A DNA stretch of 6,120 nt from Pseudomonadota bacterium (lineage in GTDB: Bacteria; Pseudomonadota; Gammaproteobacteria; GRL18), in assembly GCA_030632745.1 (NCBI GenBank), contig DAOVUE010000110.1, positions 1 to 6,120 of the forward strand, read 5' to 3'. Each line of letters opens with the position of its first letter. Position 1 is the first letter of the stretch. Shown here in pieces: positions 1 through 6,120 of this stretch. Both the position numbers and the translations under genes were made by a program. A model generated the notes under the pieces. That model made no database searches. It worked only from the letters and a program-made list of their open reading frames with translations, and had not been told where the DNA came from.

Positions 1-475
1 CAATTCTCGGCAGTGCGGCTATACCTGTCGCAAAGCCGCCAAAATCATGATAGGTTCCTGTAACATTAATATTAACCGGCAATTCAGCATAAAACTCTTT
101 ACGAATTTCTCCTGAGGGCTTAAAAAGACTAAATTCTAAATTATTACTTAAACCTGTTTGTGATATTTCTATCAGCAAGTCAGCCACTTCAGCTTTTTGT
201 GGCAATTGTCTTAACATAGAACCAAAACGCTGTTCCATTTCAACCATTTGTATACGATAAGCCTCAAGGCTTGACGCTTTCTCCTGCTTCTTTTTAAACT
301 CATTCTTGAGGGGGATTTCCTGTGCTTCAGTTTTTTTTAATTTAACAATACTATCCTGAGTAAAAAAATAATAGCCGCCACCCAAAACTGCGGCAAGAAC
401 CAGGACTGCAGCCACCGACCTTGCAGCCAGAGGCCAGCTGCCGATATTTTGAAAATCTAATTCATTTAAATTCAT
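1..475 (-). CDS. pilO: PilO, type IV pilus inner-membrane alignment protein (partial, 3' end beyond left edge)
   Basis: PilO is a bitopic inner-membrane protein that pairs with PilN in the periplasm and helps couple the type IV pilus motor to the secretin through PilP. Reading from the ATG at 475, 158 codons are open to the window edge; the family is usually a little over 200 residues, so about a quarter is missing. Visible parts are a short cytoplasmic head (MNLNELDFQNIGSWP), a membrane segment at about residues 16-38, a charged coiled-coil stretch at about 45-90, and the start of the ferredoxin-like periplasmic domain. The family-typical stretches LEFSLFKP (113-120), FYAELPVNINVTGTYHDFGG (128-147) and ALPRI (154-158) lie in that domain. 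The start is supported by AAAGGA at 484-489, 8 bases upstream and overlapping the end of pilN. It is third in the operon, 5 bases after pilN. Identification is secure. Confidence 0.95.
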   Translation of the reverse strand, partial: MNLNELDFQNIGSWPLAARSVAAVLVLAAVLGGGYYFFTQDSIVKLKKTEAQEIPLKNEFKKKQEKASSLEAYRIQMVEMEQRFGSMLRQLPQKAEVADLLIEISQTGLSNNLEFSLFKPSGEIRKEFYAELPVNINVTGTYHDFGGFATGIAALPRI

Positions 476-480
476 CAGCC

Positions 481-1055
481 TTATCCTTTTTTCTCTTTTT
501 TATTCTTTTCCACGGGAGAAGATTGTTTAGATGTCAGGGTAAACTGGCTGTATCCGCCTGAATTTTTTTTCTTTTTCGTTTGTATTACTTTTAAATTAGG
601 ATTAACTAACCAATCGGAACCTTCAATATTACGCATATAGGCAGAAACCCGGGCATTTGATTGAGCAATCCCGTTGAAGGTTAAGTTTTTTATCTTCTGC
701 TCAAATTTAGTGAGATGCAGACCTTCCGGCAAAACACGAACCAAATCATCCAGTAAATGAACACTGTCTGAACGATTGCCCTGTAATTCCTGTATCACAG
801 ACATACGGGACAGCAGATCCGTTTTTTTCTGCTCCAGTGTTTTAATCTCAGCAATAGCTTTTTCAACTTTCTTAATTTCAGTCTTAAGATAATTATTGCG
901 TGAGGCCTGTTGATCAATCATCGCATTGAGCTGCAGGTGCACAGCAAAAATAATAGCGCTGCCAAAAACTGCAGCACTGACCAGCATAACGTAAAAATCC
1001 TGCTCAATTTTTTTGCGTCGTTCTTCACGCCAGTTTAACAGGTTAATTTTAGCCA

Positions 1056-1056
<1 letters not shown>
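481..1056 (-). CDS. pilN: PilN, type IV pilus inner-membrane assembly protein
   Basis: PilN bridges cytoplasmic PilM and periplasmic PilO in the type IV pilus alignment complex. The 191-residue product, near the usual family length, opens with MAKINLLNWREERR; the INLLNWREER motif at residues 4-13 is the known PilM-binding signature. A single membrane segment follows at about 21-42 (FYVMLVSAAVFGSAIIFAVH), then a probable coiled coil at about 45-92. A ferredoxin-like domain starts near 98, with LLDDLVRVLPEGLHLTKFEQ (101-120) typical of the family. The C-terminal end is unusually basic, with KKKK at 161-164 and a KNKKEKKG tail. The ATG overlaps the pilM stop by one base (TAATG), and AGGAG at 1066-1070 lies 9 bases upstream inside pilM, which suggests translational coupling. 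Identification is secure; the role of the basic tail is unknown. Confidence 0.97.
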
Positions 1057-2141
<1,085 letters not shown>

Positions 2142-2240
2142 TCAAATAATACGATTGTTTAGAAATCCCAAAACAACTCAAAAAAAGCAGCAGGGATCAT
2201 TCCCGTATCTATAGCAGAGTATAGACTGAACAGATGATAA

Positions 2241-2277
2241 AACTATCGTTGTATATAATAGTTGAACAACAATAGTT
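2241..2277. repeat. Imperfect 12-base inverted repeat
   Basis: AACTATCGTTGT (2241-2252) and ACAACAATAGTT (2266-2277) are inverted copies with one mismatch around a 13-base AT-rich centre. In a minus-strand transcript the mismatch becomes a G-U pair, giving an unbroken 12-pair stem; on the plus strand it is a C-A mismatch. The right arm overlaps the first tandem repeat unit. It could be a dimeric operator or an RNA hairpin in a long pilM leader, but no T-tract makes it a terminator. Confidence 0.5.
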
Positions 2278-2281
2278 ACAA
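2252..2281 (-). promoter_or_regulatory. Candidate pilM operon promoter
   Basis: On the minus strand TTGTAA (2276-2281) is followed after 18 bases by TATATA (2252-2257), or after 15 bases by TATTAT (2255-2260). Both -35 and -10 matches are only partial, which would fit a promoter that needs an activator bound at the adjoining 11-base repeats. A second possible -10, TATACT (2218-2223), lies nearer pilM but has no recognisable -35 box. A start from the first site would leave a leader of roughly 120 bases. Confidence 0.3.
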
Positions 2282-2303
2282 TATAGTTACAATATAGTTA
2301 CAA
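2271..2303 (-). repeat. Three tandem 11-base repeats, candidate response-regulator binding array
   Basis: On the minus strand the units read TTGTAACTATA (2293-2303), TTGTAACTATA (2282-2292) and TTGTAACTATT (2271-2281). Two are identical and the third differs by one base. Each is a 7-base core (TTGTAAC) plus a 4-base A/T spacer, so the copies fall on the same face of the helix. Tandem 11-base half-sites of the 7+4 kind are the known site layout for PhoB and related OmpR-family regulators. The array stops 10 bases before a TATTAT box (2255-2260) reading towards pilM. The repeats are certain; the regulator is inferred and cannot be named. Confidence 0.75.
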
Positions 2304-2406
2304 CTTAGTCAAACAGCTTAGTTAAATCAAGTGTTAAATATACATTTTCAACAAGTTAGATTGCATTTGTATCATAGTACATTAAGAAAAACAATCAAGT
2401 CAGCAA

Positions 2407-2456
2407 TTGAATAATTTTTAAAACTGGTATGATGTCATTTCAAAAAGGCTTATAAT
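2407..2456 (+). promoter_or_regulatory. Candidate mrcA promoter(s)
   Basis: A perfect TATAAT (2451-2456) stands 43 bases before the mrcA ATG, but the sequence 16-18 bases upstream of it has no good -35 match. Just upstream, TGGTATGAT (2425-2433) has the form of an extended -10 element, with TTGAAT (2407-2412) at a short 15-base spacing. Either would give a short leader. The -10 boxes are seen; which of them is used is not known. Confidence 0.45.
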
Positions 2457-2499
2457 CCTCTAAATTGTGTAACTAATCTTAACACCAATATGAGCTACT

Positions 2500-4983
2500 A
2501 TGCGCCGCATATACCAACTTTTTCTGACACTCCTCACACTTTTCTTAAGCATTGCAATCACTTCTGTGATCACTATCACAGCAGCTTATTTTTATTTCAA
2601 ACCTGGACTGCCTGAGATTGATGTTTTAAAGGATGTACAACTTCAGGTTCCGCTGAAAGTTTTTTCAGCGGACAATCAATTATTAGCCGTATTTGGTGAA
2701 AAAAAACGTGAGCCAGTCAGCTATGAAGAAATACCTGAACGGCTTATTCAGGCCGTAATTTCAGCAGAAGATGAAAGTTTCTTTGTGCATCCCGGCGTTG
2801 ACTACAAAGGCATTTTAAGAGCTGTTGTCCACCTGATACAGACGGGTAAGAAGGGACAGGGTGGAAGCACTATCACCATGCAGGTTGCCAGAAACTTCTT
2901 TTTAACCCGGGATAAAACCTATATCAGGAAAATCAATGAAATTTTTCTATCGCTTAAAATTGAAAAAGAGCTCTCCAAACAGGAAATAATGCAGCTCTAT
3001 ATGAATAAAATTTATCTCGGCCATCGCTCCTATGGTGTCGCAGCAGCAGCAAAGGTTTATTATGGTAAGCCGTTAGACTCTCTCTCATTAGAACAATACG
3101 CCATGATTGCAGGACTGCCCAAGGCGCCGTCAAAATATAATCCTATCACCAATCCACAACGGGCAACCCTGCGCCGCAACTATGTTCTGGGTCGTATGCG
3201 CCAATTAGATTTCATTACTCAGGAACGTTATGCAAAAGCCATTAAAACCATTGATGATGCTGAGATTCATGCTCCGGATATTGCAGTGCAGGCTCCCTAT
3301 GCAGCAGAAATGGTACGCTCGCACATGGTCATAGAATATGGCGATACAGCTTATACAGCCGGTTATAACGTCTACACATCCATTTCAGGCGACATGCAGA
3401 GCGCAGCCAATAACGCCATACGCTCTGCTTTAATGAGTTATGAACATCGTCACGGATATAAAGGGGTACTTGGCCATCAGGAGTTAACGGCCAGCACGTC
3501 TGCTGCAGAACAAATTAACAGCCTGGCTGATTACCATCCGACGGGACATCTCCGGCCGGCCTTAGTTACTGACATAGTTACTGACATAGTAAGCACCTCA
3601 TCAGAACAACAAGAGCAGCAAAGTAAAAAATCAAACAATAAGAAAAAAAATAAACAGGATAAACATCAACATGCACAGCTGTTACTTAAGGACGGCAGTA
3701 CCCCGAGTTTAAAATGGGAACATATAAAATGGGCCAGAAAATATATTAATGATAAGCGCATGGGGCCAAAACTTAAAAAAATAGAAGATGTATTAACTAT
3801 TGGTGACATTATCTATGTTGAAGTTTTAGAAAATAAAGACTATGCCCTGGCTCAATTACCGGAAGCCGAGGGAGCCCTGGTTTCTCTTAATCCACAAAAC
3901 GGTGCAATTAACGCGCTCACCGGTGGTTTTGATTATTATCATTCTAAATTTAATCGTGTACTGCAGGCAAAACGTCAGCCGGGCTCAAACTTTAAACCTT
4001 TTATCTACTCCGCCGCACTCAATAAAGGCTATACAGCCGCAACTCTGGTTAATGATGCCCCTGTTGTATTTAAGGATCAATATCTGGAAGGTTTTTGGCG
4101 GCCTGATAACTACAGCGGCAAGTTTTTTGGCCCGACACGTCTGAGACAAGGACTTATCAAATCCAGAAATCTGGTTTCTATTCGTGTTTTAAGAGATATC
4201 GGCATTCAATACGCTATTGATTATGCCGCACGCTTTGGCTTTACGGCAGATGAGCTGCCGCCTAATTTATCACTGGCACTCGGCAGTGCTACTCTCACCC
4301 CCATACAGATAGCCAGAGGGTATGCTATCCTGGCCAATGGCGGCTATGATATTAGTCCCTGGATCATACAACGAATTGAAGATCCACAGCATAACATTAT
4401 CTTTACTCAACAAAATAAAACCGTCTGCAGTAAAAATTATCCTGCCGCTAGTTGTCCTGAAGATGAAAGCTTACATGCACTGCGTGTGGTAGATGAAGAC
4501 AATGTTTTTTTAATGACCAGTATTATGCGTGATGTCATCAATTATGGTACCGGCAGAAAAGCACTGCAGCTGGGACGCAAAGATTTAGCTGGTAAAACAG
4601 GCACCACAAACGATCAATTAGATGCCTGGTTTTCAGGCTTTAATGCCAGAGTCATGGCCACCGCATGGGTTGGATTCGACACCCCCCGCTCCCTGGGTCG
4701 CCTGGAGTTTGGTGGTACTGCAGCACTGCCTATGTGGATGAAGTTTATGGAAGTTGCTCTGAAAGATGTACCGCAACAGGCATTAATCGTACCGGAAAAT
4801 ATCGTCACAGTAAAAATTGACTCAAGCACCGGCTTACTCGCCGGCAGCAGCTCGAAAAAAACTCAATTTGAATATTTTATCAAAGGCACAGAACCAAAGC
4901 GTGCTAATATCGGAGCGGCCGGATCTTCTTCACCTTATGCTACCGAACCCGGTAATGAAGCGGTGAATGAAGAGCTGTTCTAA
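2500..4983 (+). CDS. mrcA: Penicillin-binding protein 1A, bifunctional peptidoglycan synthase
   Basis: This inner-membrane, periplasm-facing enzyme polymerises lipid II into glycan chains (GT51 glycosyltransferase) and cross-links stem peptides (transpeptidase); beta-lactams target the second activity. The 827 residues are close to the E. coli PBP1A length. A membrane anchor spans about 7-32. The GT51 domain (about 55-235) has SAEDESFFVHPGVD (88-101, likely catalytic E90), GGSTITMQ (121-128) and RKINEIFLSLKIEKELS (143-159, second conserved Glu E147). An OB-like interdomain region (about 315-455) carries a K/Q/N-rich insert at 366-392. The transpeptidase domain (about 456-750) has S496-N-F-K499 (nucleophile S496), S555-R-N557 and K699-T-G-T-T-N704. 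Its only cysteines are C643 and C652. A TGA three codons upstream fixes the ATG as the first possible start; the ribosome site is weak (GAG at 2492-2494). Also called ponA. Secure. Confidence 0.98.
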   Translation: MRRIYQLFLTLLTLFLSIAITSVITITAAYFYFKPGLPEIDVLKDVQLQVPLKVFSADNQLLAVFGEKKREPVSYEEIPERLIQAVISAEDESFFVHPGVDYKGILRAVVHLIQTGKKGQGGSTITMQVARNFFLTRDKTYIRKINEIFLSLKIEKELSKQEIMQLYMNKIYLGHRSYGVAAAAKVYYGKPLDSLSLEQYAMIAGLPKAPSKYNPITNPQRATLRRNYVLGRMRQLDFITQERYAKAIKTIDDAEIHAPDIAVQAPYAAEMVRSHMVIEYGDTAYTAGYNVYTSISGDMQSAANNAIRSALMSYEHRHGYKGVLGHQELTASTSAAEQINSLADYHPTGHLRPALVTDIVTDIVSTSSEQQEQQSKKSNNKKKNKQDKHQHAQLLLKDGSTPSLKWEHIKWARKYINDKRMGPKLKKIEDVLTIGDIIYVEVLENKDYALAQLPEAEGALVSLNPQNGAINALTGGFDYYHSKFNRVLQAKRQPGSNFKPFIYSAALNKGYTAATLVNDAPVVFKDQYLEGFWRPDNYSGKFFGPTRLRQGLIKSRNLVSIRVLRDIGIQYAIDYAARFGFTADELPPNLSLALGSATLTPIQIARGYAILANGGYDISPWIIQRIEDPQHNIIFTQQNKTVCSKNYPAASCPEDESLHALRVVDEDNVFLMTSIMRDVINYGTGRKALQLGRKDLAGKTGTTNDQLDAWFSGFNARVMATAWVGFDTPRSLGRLEFGGTAALPMWMKFMEVALKDVPQQALIVPENIVTVKIDSSTGLLAGSSSKKTQFEYFIKGTEPKRANIGAAGSSSPYATEPGNEAVNEELF
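2650..2671 (+). repeat. Perfect 9-base-pair hairpin within mrcA
   Basis: CCGCTGAAA (2650-2658) and TTTCAGCGG (2663-2671) are exact inverted copies separated by GTTT. The sequence encodes PLKVFSA (residues 51-57), a stretch typical of PBP1A just before the glycosyltransferase domain. No T-tract follows on either strand, so it is not an intrinsic terminator. It may be a chance by-product of codon choice or a stable mRNA structure. Confidence 0.6.
3563..3590 (+). repeat. In-frame 12-base tandem duplication within mrcA
   Basis: TAGTTACTGACA occurs at 3563-3574 and again, identically, at 3575-3586, followed by a partial third copy TAGT. It encodes V-T-D-I twice (residues 356-363), immediately before the low-complexity insert. 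A multiple of three keeps the frame. The exactness, including third codon positions, suggests a recent slippage event. Confidence 0.8.
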
Positions 4984-5004
4984 GATCACACTTTATACAG
5001 TATT
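4984..5004. other. 21-base convergent gap between mrcA and the malic enzyme gene
   Basis: The stop codons of mrcA (4981-4983, plus) and the malic enzyme gene (5005-5007, minus) face each other across 21 bases. The gap holds only the small near-palindrome ATACAGTAT (4995-5003), too tight to form a hairpin, and no GC-rich stem with a T-run. I see no intrinsic terminator here for either gene, so transcripts probably run into the opposite gene or end by another route. Confidence 0.6.
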
Positions 5005-6120
5005 TTATACGGGAAAGGGTCTATACGGCATACGAGCTACGCCGCTTTTAATCGCTGCCTCTGCTACAGCCGGCGGAATAGTTGATATCAGGCGTGGATC
5101 AAATGGCTTGGGAATAATATACTCCGGGCCAAAGCTTAAACTCTCAACAGCATAGGCTTTAAGTACCTCATCCGGTACGGGAAGTTTAGCCAGCTCAGCC
5201 AGAGCCTGCACAGCGGCAATTTCCATTTCTGTATTAATAGTAGAGGCCCGGACATCCAGAGCACCACGAAAAATAAAGGGGAAACCCAGTACATTATTAA
5301 TTTGATTAGGGTAATCTGAACGTCCGGTGGCCATAATCAAATCATCACGAACCGCATTGGCCTGCTCCGGACAAACTTCAGGGTCGGGGTTTGACAGAGC
5401 AAAAATAATCGGTTTAGCGGCCATTGAAGCAATCATATCGGCTGAGACCAGATTCGCACCCGAAACACCAATCAGAACATCAGTGCCCTGCATGGCATCA
5501 GCCAGAGTCCGCTCTTCTGTCTGTGAGGCAAATTCCTGCTTATAAACATTCAAATCATCCCTATCACAGTGAACAACCCCTTTTCGATCAATAATATTGA
5601 TCTGCTGTTTACTCACCCCCAGAGAAACCAGTAAACGCATAGTTGCAATACCTGCAGAGCCGGCACCGATACAGGTGATCTTGACCTCAGATAGATTTTT
5701 AGCCTGGATTTCCAGGGCATTCAGCAAGCCGGCAGCAATAATAATCGCAGTCCCATGCTGATCATCATGAAAAACGGGAATATCCAGACGCTGCTGCAAT
5801 GCTTTCTCAATTTCAAAGCAATGGGGAGCAGCAATATCTTCAAGATTAATACCGCCAAATGTTGGAGCAATATTGGCCACTGTGTCAATAAATGATTGTA
5901 CTGACTGCGCATTGACTTCAATATCAAAGACATCAATACCGGCAAATTGCTTAAATAATATACCCTTGCCTTCCATCACCGGCTTGCCTGCCAAAGCCCC
6001 CACATTACCCAGACCTAAAACGGCAGTACCATCAGTAATAACCCCGACCAGATTACCCTTGCTGGTATATTTGTAGGCTTGATCGGCATCCCTGTCAATT
6101 TCCCTTACCGGTGCTGCAAC
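5005..6120 (-). CDS. maeB: Malic enzyme, short form (partial, 5' end beyond right edge)
   Basis: Malic enzyme oxidatively decarboxylates L-malate to pyruvate with reduction of NAD(P)+ in the cytoplasm. The frame is open from the right edge through 371 residues to the TAA at 5005-5007. The GTG at 6001-6003 is internal, because the family stretch TDGTAVLGLGNVGALAGKP (30-48, counted from the edge) reads straight through it. Other marks are GKPVMEGKGILFK (46-58) with likely catalytic lysines, NLEDIAAP (92-99) and PVFHDDQHGT (115-124) with the metal-binding acids, the Rossmann loop GAGSAG (152-157), ALSNPDPE (241-248) and GFPFIFRGALDVRA (279-292). It ends at GVARMPYRPFPV, so it lacks the phosphotransacetylase-like C-terminal domain of E. 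coli MaeB; total length is probably near 420. Cofactor preference cannot be read with certainty. The symbol follows Pseudomonas usage. Confidence 0.95.
   Translation of the reverse strand, partial: VAAPVREIDRDADQAYKYTSKGNLVGVITDGTAVLGLGNVGALAGKPVMEGKGILFKQFAGIDVFDIEVNAQSVQSFIDTVANIAPTFGGINLEDIAAPHCFEIEKALQQRLDIPVFHDDQHGTAIIIAAGLLNALEIQAKNLSEVKITCIGAGSAGIATMRLLVSLGVSKQQINIIDRKGVVHCDRDDLNVYKQEFASQTEERTLADAMQGTDVLIGVSGANLVSADMIASMAAKPIIFALSNPDPEVCPEQANAVRDDLIMATGRSDYPNQINNVLGFPFIFRGALDVRASTINTEMEIAAVQALAELAKLPVPDEVLKAYAVESLSFGPEYIIPKPFDPRLISTIPPAVAEAAIKSGVARMPYRPFPV

Noticed and set aside
2184..2204. Possible terminator or attenuator in the pilM leader: GGGA/TCCC followed by a T-run on the minus strand
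   Set aside because: The stem has only four pairs and six bases separate it from the T-run, too weak for an intrinsic terminator.
2254..2259. TATAAT on the plus strand as an mrcA promoter
   Set aside because: No -35 match lies at a proper distance, it sits in the centre of the inverted repeat, and better candidates lie nearer mrcA.
2271..2323. Replication or plasmid iterons, or a CRISPR array
   Set aside because: Units of 11 bases without spacers, three copies, between two housekeeping genes, with no replication or Cas gene nearby.
2490..2492. ATG ten bases before the mrcA start
   Set aside because: It is out of frame with mrcA and opens only a short frame with no membrane anchor or PBP1A motif.
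3563..3586. Shared ATAGTTAC core between the mrcA duplication and the intergenic repeat array
   Set aside because: The period differs (12 against 11 bases) and one copy set is coding; the shared octamer is most simply chance in AT-rich DNA.
3842..4144. Open frame of 100 codons on the plus strand inside mrcA
   Set aside because: It lies in another frame of the transpeptidase domain and has no recognisable domain; the overlapping PBP1A frame carries all the family motifs.
4614..4829. Open frame of 71 codons on the minus strand inside mrcA
   Set aside because: Antisense shadow of the C-terminal part of PBP1A, with no recognisable domain.
4967..5155. Open frame of 62 codons on the plus strand across the mrcA-malic enzyme junction
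   Set aside because: It overlaps the ends of two well-identified genes, and its product has no recognisable features.
6001..6003. GTG as the start of the malic enzyme
   Set aside because: The family-conserved TDGTAVLGLGNVGALAGKP reads through this codon and the frame is open to the window edge, so the true start lies outside.
5327..6076. Open frames on either strand inside the malic enzyme gene (5327-5545, 5721-5945, 5873-6076)
   Set aside because: All are shadows in other frames of a gene with clear malic enzyme motifs throughout.

Overview
The window is a chromosomal segment of a gammaproteobacterium of moderately low GC. I place it from the close match of its PilM, PilN, PilO, PBP1A and malic enzyme to the families seen in Pseudomonas-type gammaproteobacteria, and from gene order: the pilMNOPQ cluster divergent from a class A penicillin-binding protein gene, with a malic enzyme gene beyond it, is an arrangement I know from Pseudomonas. 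The sequence does not allow a genus call.

Layout: bases 1-2126, minus strand, hold the head of a type IV pilus operon in the order pilM, pilN, pilO. The first two overlap by one base, the next gap is 5 bases, and pilO runs off the left edge. Bases 2127-2499 are a 373-base divergent control region, AT-rich, with three tandem 11-base repeats, an imperfect inverted repeat and a consensus -10 box facing mrcA. Bases 2500-4983, plus strand, hold mrcA (ponA), a bifunctional peptidoglycan synthase. After only 21 bases comes the convergent 3' end of a short-form malic enzyme gene (5005 to the right edge, minus strand), whose start lies outside the window.

How the genes fit: PilM is a cytoplasmic actin-like protein that binds the N-terminal tail of the inner-membrane protein PilN. 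PilN pairs with PilO to form the alignment complex linking the pilus motor to the outer-membrane secretin. PBP1A builds the peptidoglycan that this envelope-spanning machine must cross. The malic enzyme belongs to central carbon metabolism and is probably only a neighbour.

I see no RNA genes, mobile elements, CRISPR arrays or convincing intrinsic terminators. I see no evidence of an undescribed system. The points most worth a second look are the 11-base repeat array, which has the architecture of an OmpR/PhoB-family regulator site oriented towards pilM; the TTG start of pilM; a lysine/glutamine-rich insert with a 12-base tandem duplication and an A8 tract in the middle of PBP1A; its single pair of periplasmic cysteines; and a perfect 9-base-pair hairpin early in mrcA.
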